Below are positions 1 through 6,775 of a DNA stretch of 11,063 nucleotides, piece by piece; position 1 is the first letter of the stretch; each line of letters begins with the position of its first letter. This DNA is from Anaerolineae bacterium (GTDB lineage Bacteria > Chloroflexota > Anaerolineae > B4-G1 > SLSP01). The translations under genes were made by a program, and so were the position numbers. Location of the stretch: positions 1-11,063 of the forward strand of contig JAFGSL010000653.1 of NCBI GenBank assembly GCA_016934645.1, in the 5' to 3' direction. Below the pieces are notes generated by a model. That model saw only the letters and a list, made by a program, of their open reading frames with translations, did no database searches and had not been told where the DNA came from.

Positions 1-130
1 CGGCGTTCCGCCGACAGGTGTATCGTACAGCCGGAATTCCATATTCTGCCGGTCGGTGATCGGATTGCCGGAAGCGTCCGCCAGCCGACCCTGGTACGGG
101 ATCGTCGAGAGTGATGTTCCCATCGGCGCG
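1..130 (-). repeat. Paralogous repeat, copy A (partial)
   Basis: This stretch is nearly identical to 6452-6581 (9 mismatches in 130 by direct comparison, no gaps) and to the equivalent part of 5037-5490. It encodes the start of the IPYQGRL domain. Similarity drops sharply to the right of about 130, inside the membrane-segment codons. It continues off the left edge of the window. Confidence 0.85.
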
Positions 131-282
131 GCGAAGGGTCGGGCTATCACCGGAACGGCCAATGCCAGGATGAGCATAAGAATCAAGGTGCCCGGGTTGG
201 GCAACAGCCACTTTTGGACAAAGGGCCAGACGCCGCGTAGATTGAGCTTGGGTACCGAAATAGTGATTTGTTGCTTTTCCAT
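1..282 (-). CDS. Third paralogue of the IPYQGRL secreted/anchored protein family, C-terminus beyond window
   Basis: Reading leftward from the ATG at 282, all 94 codons to the window edge are open. The product starts MEKQQITISVPKLN, has a hydrophobic segment at about residues 33-48 (TLILMLILALAVPVIA) after a basic/aromatic N-terminus, then APMGTSLSTIPYQGRLADAS and the start of the conserved beta domain also present in the genes at 4707 and 5747. The start is set by AGGAGG at 291-296, eight bases upstream. Bases 1-130 match 6452-6581 with about 9 differences (my count, about 93%), so it is closer to the 342-aa gene than that gene is to the 311-aa gene. Its N-terminus before the membrane segment is shorter than in the other two and unrelated by eye. 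By analogy it is exported and displayed outside the cell. The tip cannot be seen. It is last in the visible operon, behind a hairpin at 306-341. Confidence 0.86.
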   Translation of the reverse strand, partial: MEKQQITISVPKLNLRGVWPFVQKWLLPNPGTLILMLILALAVPVIARPFAAPMGTSLSTIPYQGRLADASGNPITDRQNMEFRLYDTPVGGTP

Positions 283-290
283 CGTAAAAT

Positions 291-296
291 CCTCCT
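291..296 (-). promoter_or_regulatory. Ribosome binding site AGGAGG of the left-edge paralogue
   Basis: A perfect AGGAGG lies eight bases ahead of the ATG at 282-280 and fixes that start. The ten-base context CAATAGGAGG is identical to that ahead of the 1449-aa gene, where CAATAG is the last codon and stop of the preceding gene. Here CAATAG lies in non-coding sequence. Confidence 0.8.
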
Positions 297-305
297 ATTG
301 TAGTT

Positions 306-341
306 TACCCTTGCGAAGGTTTCCGAACCTTCGCAAGGGTA
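306..341. repeat. Perfect intercistronic inverted repeat (16-bp stem, 4-base loop)
   Basis: Arm 306-321 (TACCCTTGCGAAGGTT) is exactly complementary to arm 326-341, with loop TCCG at 322-325. It sits between the stop of the 1449-aa gene (347) and the ribosome binding site of the next gene (291-296). No T-run follows the stem on either strand, so it is not a standard intrinsic terminator. It could be an mRNA-stabilising or processing hairpin that uncouples expression of the two genes, a weak attenuator, or a copy of a dispersed palindromic repeat. The structure is certain; the role is not. Confidence 0.9.
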
Positions 342-346
342 CGAGT

Positions 347-3300
347 TTACTGTCGGATCACCAGGGGCAGGTAGACGGTGTGCTCCTGATAATCCGGTTC
401 GTATGGCCAGGTCCAAGTGGGCATGGAAACGTTGCCCACGGCGTCTTCAAAGCGGACGTAGAGCGTGGTCGAGTCGCCCATATCCCATTCCAGCGTTTCC
501 TGGTAGGCGACGACCGCGACATCATCGAAGAACCAGTAATCGGGCGAGAGCCACACGCGGGTGACGGCGCTCAGGTCATCCTCCGCGCCCAGCCACAGTG
601 TGGCAAGGCTGCCCTCCTGAGCGATAATCTCCGCGCCGCCGTACGGCGGTTCTACATCGACCAGATAGGTAGTCGTGTAGACTGTGGACACATTGCCCGC
701 CAGGTCGCGTAACTGCACGTAGAGTGTGGGCGTCAACTCGCCGGTAAAGCGGATCGGCGTGGGCAGGAGCGGCATGTAGGAAACCCATAGCGTATCGGTG
801 AAGGCCGGGGAGAGGCTGACGCGCACATCGCCGATGCCGCTGCCGGCCTGATCCCACGGCAGCAAGATCGTACCGCTGATACCGCCGGTTACATCAGTCG
901 CCGAGATCGCCAGGGTGACGGTCATCGTGTTGGGGCCGACGACGCCTTCCAGCACTTCCAACGTGCCGGTGAGGGGGATCGTCGGCGGCGTAGTGTCCAC
1001 GATCACCTGTTGGCCGAAGGCGGTGGAGATGTTGCCGGCTTCATCGCGGGTACGGACGTACAAGGTGTGCGTACCGTCCTCAGTGAAAGAGACCGGCACG
1101 ACCGCCGCAAAAGGTTCCCAGGCTGCATCGGCAAAGTCCGCGCGCGTGCTGACTTGCATCGCCGCCAGGCCGCTGCTGTCGTCGCTGGCGCTCAAGAACA
1201 ATTCGGTCTGCGCCGTGTTGACCACATACGCCGGGCGCGCAGCCTGTTGAAGTATGTATGCGCCGCGCGTCTGAAGCGTCACGCCGTCCGCCGGCAATTC
1301 CAGCGGATCGAACGCCGCCACGACCAGCGGCGCGGTGGGGTCGTAGATGATGTCATCCATAAAGTTGCCGTAGATGTAGCCCTGTGAATCCTTGTAGCGG
1401 GCGTACACGAAGCGTGGGATAATGGTATTGCCATACGTGGTCAAAGTCCACGAGAGCGCTTCCGTATAGGGCTGCCAGGTCGCCCCGCCAAACCCACCGT
1501 CGTTGCTCACCATCACCTGCGCCGGGTCCGGGCCGCACATATTCAGCGTGACCTGCGGGACGCGGGTGAAGAGCGCGCCGTCGTTGATCGAGAGACTGTA
1601 GAACTCACATTCCGGCGGAATGGGCGGCTCGGGCGGAGGCGGCGGAGTGGGCGTCATAGTGCGCGCCGCGCCGGCCCAAAAGCCCAGATCGGCCACAAAG
1701 CGCGTGCTGCTGATGGTCTGCATGTGCGAAGGCTGCCCCATCGAACCGTACAGCCGGAAATTATTGGACGCTATCGCCGTAGCGGTGGTGGTGGCCGAAG
1801 CGAACAGCGCGCCCAGGTTGGTGTAGGTGGTCGCAGTGGGAACTTGCAACGGGGCGGCCAACGCGCCGGCCTGGAAGCCGGGGTTGAGCAGATATTGCGT
1901 ACTGTGCATAGCAATGGTTTCGGACGGCTGGCCCACCGTCACCCGCTGAATGTGGGTCGTAGAAGTCACAATGCCGCCGCCGGCCGGGACCAGCGAATCC
2001 CACAAGTGGAAGCTCTCTGATTTGGGCAACGGCGCGTTCACATCGAAATGCACGGTCGTCGAGATGATGCCGGAGACATTGCCCGCGTGATCCAGCACTT
2101 GCAGGTAAATGTCGTGATTGCGGCGTCCCACAGCGGGGATTTCCCAATACAATTGTGGCGTATAGGGCAACCATGTGCTCCAGGTGGTCTGATTGTTGGA
2201 AAGCCGCATCTGCGCCACCCCACTGCCCAGATCGGAGGCATCCACCGCCAAATGCACAGTCGTCTGGTGGACGACGGGCTGCCCGTAGTTGGCGACGAGC
2301 ATGGCCGTCGGCGGGGCGCCATCGTAACGCAGCGCAAACGTCGCCCACTCGGATTGCCAGCCGACGCCATCCTCGCTGCGCAGGCGCAGGTAAGACTCGC
2401 AGGCATTATCGGCGGTGCAGAAAGGTTCGGTAGAAGCGAAGGTATTGACCGTGACCAGCGTATCGCTCGTCCCTTGCGCATCCGGCCCCCAATAGCGGTA
2501 GTAGCCCACCACGCCGGAACCGGCATCGTAGGGCGTGGGCCAGGCAAAGTTGGGCGTCCGCACCTGATTTTGCCACACACCGCTGCCCACGCCGTCCAGG
2601 TTTTGAATGGCCGGGGCGGCCGGCGCTGTGCCGTCATAGTTGAAGGTGAACAATGTGACAAAATCGCTGCGATTGCCGGCCGCGTCTACAGCCTGGACAC
2701 GCAGCGGATAGCTGCCCGTGCGCACGGCAGGCGGATTAAAGGCCGGCGTCTGTACCATTCCCGACCAGGTGGGCCATTCGATGAAATAACCCGCCACGCC
2801 AGAGCCGCTATCTGTAGCCGCCGCCCAGGTAAACGCCGGATCGCTGATGTTGCGCTGCCACTGCCCGGAAATGACGCCGTGCGTCTCGGTGGCGGTGGTG
2901 GGCATGACCGGCGGGGTAGCGTCCACTTTGGCGGTAAGAGATTTGGTGGCCTCCTGGTTTCCGACGTTGTCCACGGCATAATAGTCAATAGTGTAGATGC
3001 CGGTCGTAGAAAGATTAACGGCGGCTTGCTGTCCATTAGTCGTTTGCCACGCGCCGCCGTTCACGCGATAGAAGATTTTGTCTACATCAGCGCGAAAGAT
3101 ATATGACCCTACCCCCGAGCCATTATCCTGAGCGGTGAAGATGACGTCCATAGGTGGGTACCAGTCGTTGTGCGCGGGTTGTTTGGAGAAACTGCGAGAT
3201 GTTGTTGGCGCGGCGGTGTCAACGTGGAGGTCGAGTATATAGGGGGCGCTCGCATAATCCCGTGGATCATATGCCCGGCAAGTGATCTTGTTCCTTCCGG

Positions 3301-4696
3301 TAAGCCCATTGGCTGTATAGGTCCAGGATGTGGTGCCCGAAGCGTTAGACCAGCCTCGACCGCTATTACCATCAATTCTACATTCTACCCTACTGACCCC
3401 CGCATTTCCACTGGCCGTGCCGGAAAAGGTCCAGTTGGTATCACGATCCCTAACTATTTGCCCTGGAGTTGAAATTGCATGGTTGTTGGCCCAAGTAAAC
3501 GAGATAGAAGGTACCGGCATGGTAGGACCACTATAAATAACCATAGGCCCGCTAAATGTATTTCCATAATCTGCCAAAGTCGTTTTGGTTCTACTAGCAG
3601 GGTCATTGATGTAATATGTATATGGGTTATTACCTGAATATCCAGTAACCACAACAGAATGTTCATTATTGCGCACACGAACAAGCACTGGTTTACCCGA
3701 ATCAAGTGTTTGGCGCAATGTTTGGAAATTGTTATCCCAGATCAAACTCACACTCACACCTGTAGCATAATTGGCAGCGGTTCCCCATACAATATTACAG
3801 CCGCCGCAATGCGAAATATTGTTGCTGTCCCTATATATGTATCCACAATTGTTTGTAAGCCACGTATTTAGTTGACTCGGATCTACTATCGCACCATAAT
3901 ATTTGAGAGCCATTGCGACAGAACTCATAGCACATCCGGCACTACATATCGTTTCATCAGTACACCCACCTAACTGTTCGTTTCCCCATTGAGAATCACA
4001 TTGAGAAAAGTAAGGCACATTGCTAGGTTGTTCTTGTATATAGTTTGCTACTGCTGGCGTGAAAAGCGAAGTTACAACATGTGTGGAGAGATTGACTGTA
4101 TATGAAGAACGTGTTGGAACATCATTTGTGAATTCAATTTGGGATATCTCAGGCCAAGTTAACTGTACTTCTCCTCCATATCCTATCGCAGGGTTAAACT
4201 TTTCTCCAGTGTCGATCTTACTCGCTCGAAGATCGGGAGAACTTAGTTGAACTATCCACAGCTCTGGCACAAATCCAATAGAAGTGTTAGTAATTTCTAC
4301 ATCTCGCACGCGAATATAGGCCAGTTGTTGTGAGTCAGGTGCCCAAACGGGGTTGGAGACCCAAGTTTCGGAAGTGCCTGCAACAATAATACGTGCTTCA
4401 GTACCGTCAACACGCGATAGCCATATCTTAGAATCAAACATACCCAAATTTTGTGCTGTAACATACGCAACCCATTCTCCGTCTGGGGATAAGCGGTCAA
4501 GATTATGAAACCGTATAGCTGTATCTATCGGCAAGGCATGTTGTGTAAAAACAAGGGTCTCGTCTTGACAGGAATTGCATATTATTGGGGAAGTTGGTTC
4601 TGTTGCCTTTGCCATCCCCACCGGCGACCCCGCCAGCAGCAGCGACGCAACCAACATCACCGTCAACGGAATACGTGACCAGTGTATCGTTTTCAT
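347..4696 (-). CDS. Giant secreted multidomain protein: PD40-like motifs, C39-like cysteine peptidase, Ig-like repeats, YLPLV tail
   Basis: The product is 1449 aa. Residues 1-31 are a signal peptide (basic start, core LTVMLVASLLLAG). Residues 65-80 and 114-130 hold two PD40/TolB-like motifs (LSPDGEWVAYVT, VWAPDSQQLAYIRV), too few for a closed propeller. Residues about 226-390 match a C39-like (Peptidase_C39_2) fold: VPYFSQ with Q232 as likely oxyanion residue, Cys255 in SAGCAMSSVAMALKYYG, His346 in NEHSVVVTGY, Asp365 in INDPASR. All expected catalytic residues are present. From about 395 on come Ig-like repeats marked by GSGV, AGN and D(T/G)(T/A)(A/P)P motifs near 493, 592, 688, 792, 885, 1119, 1233 and 1347. 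They are interrupted at 895-1010 by two GQP repeats (ending NPGFQAG and LGFWAG) and by a proline-rich hinge at 1013-1029. The end is HTVYLPLVIRQ. TAGGAGG overlaps the upstream stop and sets the start. Peptidase activity is inferred from motifs; the substrate is unknown. Bases about 3400-4610 are AT-rich compared with the rest. Confidence 0.92.
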   Translation of the reverse strand: MKTIHWSRIPLTVMLVASLLLAGSPVGMAKATEPTSPIICNSCQDETLVFTQHALPIDTAIRFHNLDRLSPDGEWVAYVTAQNLGMFDSKIWLSRVDGTEARIIVAGTSETWVSNPVWAPDSQQLAYIRVRDVEITNTSIGFVPELWIVQLSSPDLRASKIDTGEKFNPAIGYGGEVQLTWPEISQIEFTNDVPTRSSYTVNLSTHVVTSLFTPAVANYIQEQPSNVPYFSQCDSQWGNEQLGGCTDETICSAGCAMSSVAMALKYYGAIVDPSQLNTWLTNNCGYIYRDSNNISHCGGCNIVWGTAANYATGVSVSLIWDNNFQTLRQTLDSGKPVLVRVRNNEHSVVVTGYSGNNPYTYYINDPASRTKTTLADYGNTFSGPMVIYSGPTMPVPSISFTWANNHAISTPGQIVRDRDTNWTFSGTASGNAGVSRVECRIDGNSGRGWSNASGTTSWTYTANGLTGRNKITCRAYDPRDYASAPYILDLHVDTAAPTTSRSFSKQPAHNDWYPPMDVIFTAQDNGSGVGSYIFRADVDKIFYRVNGGAWQTTNGQQAAVNLSTTGIYTIDYYAVDNVGNQEATKSLTAKVDATPPVMPTTATETHGVISGQWQRNISDPAFTWAAATDSGSGVAGYFIEWPTWSGMVQTPAFNPPAVRTGSYPLRVQAVDAAGNRSDFVTLFTFNYDGTAPAAPAIQNLDGVGSGVWQNQVRTPNFAWPTPYDAGSGVVGYYRYWGPDAQGTSDTLVTVNTFASTEPFCTADNACESYLRLRSEDGVGWQSEWATFALRYDGAPPTAMLVANYGQPVVHQTTVHLAVDASDLGSGVAQMRLSNNQTTWSTWLPYTPQLYWEIPAVGRRNHDIYLQVLDHAGNVSGIISTTVHFDVNAPLPKSESFHLWDSLVPAGGGIVTSTTHIQRVTVGQPSETIAMHSTQYLLNPGFQAGALAAPLQVPTATTYTNLGALFASATTTATAIASNNFRLYGSMGQPSHMQTISSTRFVADLGFWAGAARTMTPTPPPPPEPPIPPECEFYSLSINDGALFTRVPQVTLNMCGPDPAQVMVSNDGGFGGATWQPYTEALSWTLTTYGNTIIPRFVYARYKDSQGYIYGNFMDDIIYDPTAPLVVAAFDPLELPADGVTLQTRGAYILQQAARPAYVVNTAQTELFLSASDDSSGLAAMQVSTRADFADAAWEPFAAVVPVSFTEDGTHTLYVRTRDEAGNISTAFGQQVIVDTTPPTIPLTGTLEVLEGVVGPNTMTVTLAISATDVTGGISGTILLPWDQAGSGIGDVRVSLSPAFTDTLWVSYMPLLPTPIRFTGELTPTLYVQLRDLAGNVSTVYTTTYLVDVEPPYGGAEIIAQEGSLATLWLGAEDDLSAVTRVWLSPDYWFFDDVAVVAYQETLEWDMGDSTTLYVRFEDAVGNVSMPTWTWPYEPDYQEHTVYLPLVIRQ
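3400..4610 (-). other. AT-rich block inside the giant gene, coinciding with the PD40 and peptidase modules
   Basis: Hand counts of 60-base lines give G+C of 33% (3601-3660), 35% (4081-4140), 40% (4021-4080), 43% (3541-3600) and 47% (3661-3720). Flanking parts of the same gene give 65% (4621-4680, signal peptide), 58% (1201-1260) and 67% (2461-2520). The block covers residues of about 30-432, so its edges fall at the end of the signal peptide and just after the peptidase domain. The likely explanation is a module of different origin inserted between a resident leader and resident Ig-like stalk. Edges are approximate. Confidence 0.7.
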
Positions 4697-4702
4697 TGTA
4701 AA

Positions 4703-4709
4703 CCTCCTA
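4703..4709 (-). promoter_or_regulatory. Stop codon fused to Shine-Dalgarno (TAGGAGG) coupling the 311-aa and 1449-aa genes
   Basis: On the minus strand the 311-aa gene ends CAA TAG, and the same TAG forms the first bases of TAGGAGG, followed by TTTACA and the ATG of the 1449-aa gene. Only ten bases separate stop and start. Ribosomes ending the upstream gene sit on the downstream ribosome binding site, so translational coupling and a shared transcript are expected. Confidence 0.85.
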
Positions 4710-5642
4710 TTGCCTCTTTATCGCGACCCAGTCAACGTCTTGATACTCACCGGCTGCCCAACTGCCACCGTCGGCGCGCCGTAAAAACACGTGGCATCCG
4801 GTGTTATCACAAGGCTGACCAAAAGTCGCGATGACCCACGGTGTCCGGTTGTAAGCCGGTTGTAAGATCAAATGGGGTTGGGTAGGAAAAGCTATTTGGT
4901 AATCTATATGAACTGCCAGCGCATTCGTGGTTTCCGTCGCTGTAGCTCGTACTCTTCCATATTGAAGCAAAGTATGATCCATATTCGATTTGACCAATGA
5001 AGGAGCAAGGGCTTGCGTCACTGCCCCATCCATGATATGCGTCGTTGTAATGGCATCTGTTGCAATCTTCTCGCTGGTGACACTCCCATCCGGCACCGTA
5101 AGCGAAATCATCGCAAACGGCACGCTGCCCAACTGCACGCGCGGAGCCATCTCCGTATCTGTGCCCACGGTGATGCCCAAGTACAACTGGTCGTTTCCCT
5201 GCACCACGGAGGCCAATGAGGTATTGATGCTGCCCAACATCACGCTGAACAGCCCATCCGAGACGTTGACCGAATTGCCGCCGGTCCAGAACTCCTCCCA
5301 CAGCGGTGTCCCGCCCGCCGGCGCATCGTACAGCCGGAACTCCATATTCTGCCGGTCGGTGATCGGGTTGCCGGAGGCGTCCGCCAGCCGGCCCTGGTAC
5401 GGAATCGTGGAGAGCGAGGTGCCCAGGGGCGCGCTGTTAGGCGCAGCCAGGCCCGGGAACGTCGTCAGCAGGATCAGCACCAACACAACCGATCCCAGGT
5501 TGGGCGTCAACTGCCGCAGCAGCCACGGTAATGCGCGGCGCGCGGGTGTCGCAGCGGTTTGGGTGGCGGGCATACGTTGCTCTGCGTGCCATTGGTCGAA
5601 AGTTTCCATCAGACGAGTCAATAAACTTTTAGAGGTATCCAT
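4707..5642 (-). CDS. IPYQGRL-family secreted/anchored protein with H-type-lectin-like C-terminal tip
   Basis: The product is 311 aa. Residues 1-47 are a polar, basic N-terminus; residues 48-66 (LGSVVLVLILLTTFPGLAA) are a membrane anchor or long signal peptide; residues 73-180 are the conserved domain (GTSLSTIPYQGRLADAS ... RVQLGSVPFAMIS), a beta domain seen in many bacterial surface proteins; residues 181-210 are a short repeat stalk (DGSVTSEKIATDAITTTHI) like those of trimeric fibres. The tip, residues 215-311, is unlike its paralogue. Its FPTQPHLIL core, Cys278/Cys283 pair and closing WAAGEYQDVDWVAIKRQ recall H-type lectin domains, which would mean glycan binding; this is tentative. AAAGGAG at 5650-5656 lies seven bases before the ATG. 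The tip-coding part has lower G+C (47% at 4921-4980) than the shared part (60% at 5161-5220). It probably assembles as a trimer, by analogy with similar stalks. Confidence 0.9.
   Translation of the reverse strand: MDTSKSLLTRLMETFDQWHAEQRMPATQTAATPARRALPWLLRQLTPNLGSVVLVLILLTTFPGLAAPNSAPLGTSLSTIPYQGRLADASGNPITDRQNMEFRLYDAPAGGTPLWEEFWTGGNSVNVSDGLFSVMLGSINTSLASVVQGNDQLYLGITVGTDTEMAPRVQLGSVPFAMISLTVPDGSVTSEKIATDAITTTHIMDGAVTQALAPSLVKSNMDHTLLQYGRVRATATETTNALAVHIDYQIAFPTQPHLILQPAYNRTPWVIATFGQPCDNTGCHVFLRRADGGSWAAGEYQDVDWVAIKRQ
5037..5490 (-). repeat. Paralogous repeat, copy B
   Basis: This aligns without gaps to 6185-6638 (constant offset of 1148). I counted about 35 mismatches over roughly 345 bases of its core, about 90% identity, including a run of more than 50 identical bases around 5220-5272. 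It encodes the membrane segment, the IPYQGRL domain and the start of the stalk. Similarity ends at 5037, exactly where the protein tips diverge. Confidence 0.88.
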
Positions 5643-5746
5643 TGCAAAGCTCCTTTCTCCTGTTCATCGATCGCTGTGTTAAGAATCCACAGACTAAATC
5701 CTGTTCTTATTTGAATCACGGTGTTCAATAGGCTAACTGGGCCAAG

Positions 5747-6775
5747 TCATCTGCCTGTTACAAAATACGAAAAACCTGTGTGCCAAGCGTAGGCCGCGCC
5801 ATCACCGCCGCCTGGCCCCAAGCTAACGACTAATTCAACCGTATGGCTACCCGGAGCAAGGTCAAATACATAGCTATTGGAGACTGTGTGTCGAATCGCA
5901 CTTGCTGTATTCCATCCTGAAAAAATAGACCCGGTTAGTGCTTGATCGTCTACTGCAATTCCACCTGCCGCAAGAGATCCGCCGCTAGTGTGAAAGTCAC
6001 AAGTAGCTAGAAGCCATACACGCGATGGAACATCTACTGTGATGATTGCGCTAGCTGCAGTTTGGCCTGTAGTAGTTAGCGAGACATTGTTCGTTGCCAG
6101 CACTTTCCTCACCGTGGGATTCAAGTGCGCGCTTGTCACTGCACCATCGGCCAATTGATTGCCTGTCACCGATCCGTCCAACAAATGCGTCGTCGTGATC
6201 GCACCGGTAGCAATTTTCTCCCCCGTGATACTCCCATCCGGCACGGTGAGCGAAATCATCGAAAACGGCACGCTGCCCAACTGCACGCGGGGGGCCATCT
6301 CCGTATCTGTGCCCACTGTGATACCCAGGTACAACTGGTCGTTGCCCTGTACCACGGAGGCCAGCGCCGTATTGATGCTGCCCAACATCACGCTGAACAG
6401 CCCATCCGAGACGTTGACCGAGTTGCCGCCGGTCCAGAATTCTTCCCACAGCGGCGTTCCGCCGACAGGTGTATCGTACAGCCGGAACTCCATATTCTGC
6501 CGGTCGGTGATCGGGTTGCCGGAAGCATCCGCCAGCCGGCCTTGGTACGGGATTGTCGAGAGCGACGTTCCCATTGGCGCGCTATTCGATGCGGCCAGAC
6601 CTGGAAATGTGGTCAGCAGAATCAACACTAACACCACCGGCACAATGCTGGATAACAGTTGCCGGCCAAGCCAGTTCAATGCACGACGCGAAGGTACAGC
6701 TTCATCCATCGCAGAAATGCGGCGCGTCGCCCACCAATCTCCCAACACCTGCAACAAATTCTTCCGTGTCTCCAT
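5747..6775 (-). CDS. IPYQGRL-family secreted/anchored protein with beta-sandwich-like C-terminal tip
   Basis: The product is 342 aa and is first in the visible minus-strand operon. Residues 1-42 are polar; residues 43-62 (SIVPVVLVLILLTTFPGLAA) are the membrane anchor or signal segment; residues 69-176 are the conserved IPYQGRL domain; residues 177-219 are a stalk with repeated DGS(I/V)T and DGAVT units. The tip, residues 222-342, is rich in beta-strand pattern (VWLLATCDFHTSGG, SYVFDLAPGSHTVELVVSL, WHTGFSYFV). It suggests a jelly-roll or C1q/TNF-like trimeric head, but I do not recognise a specific family and no enzyme motif is visible. AAGGAGG at 6782-6788, six bases ahead of the ATG, sets the start. 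The tip-coding part is AT-richer (45% G+C at 5881-5940) than the conserved part (63% at 6241-6300). The 104-base gap to the next gene (5643-5746) shows no terminator. Confidence 0.9.
   Translation of the reverse strand: METRKNLLQVLGDWWATRRISAMDEAVPSRRALNWLGRQLLSSIVPVVLVLILLTTFPGLAASNSAPMGTSLSTIPYQGRLADASGNPITDRQNMEFRLYDTPVGGTPLWEEFWTGGNSVNVSDGLFSVMLGSINTALASVVQGNDQLYLGITVGTDTEMAPRVQLGSVPFSMISLTVPDGSITGEKIATGAITTTHLLDGSVTGNQLADGAVTSAHLNPTVRKVLATNNVSLTTTGQTAASAIITVDVPSRVWLLATCDFHTSGGSLAAGGIAVDDQALTGSIFSGWNTASAIRHTVSNSYVFDLAPGSHTVELVVSLGPGGGDGAAYAWHTGFSYFVTGR
6185..6638 (-). repeat. Paralogous repeat, copy C
   Basis: This is the counterpart of 5037-5490 (about 90% identical by hand count) and, at 6452-6581, of 1-130 (about 93%). 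It encodes the shared chassis of the 342-aa protein. The three copies are in the same orientation, so recombination between them would delete or fuse the genes between. Confidence 0.88.

Noticed and set aside
306..341. Hairpin as an intrinsic terminator of the giant gene
   Set aside because: No run of T follows the stem on either strand, and the next gene lies in the same direction only 23 bases later.
2048..3106. Long plus-strand open frame (352 codons) inside the giant gene
   Set aside because: It is antisense to GC-rich Ig-repeat codons, has no ribosome binding site, and its product is Arg/Gly/His-rich with no recognisable domain; the minus-strand reading has clear domains and repeats.
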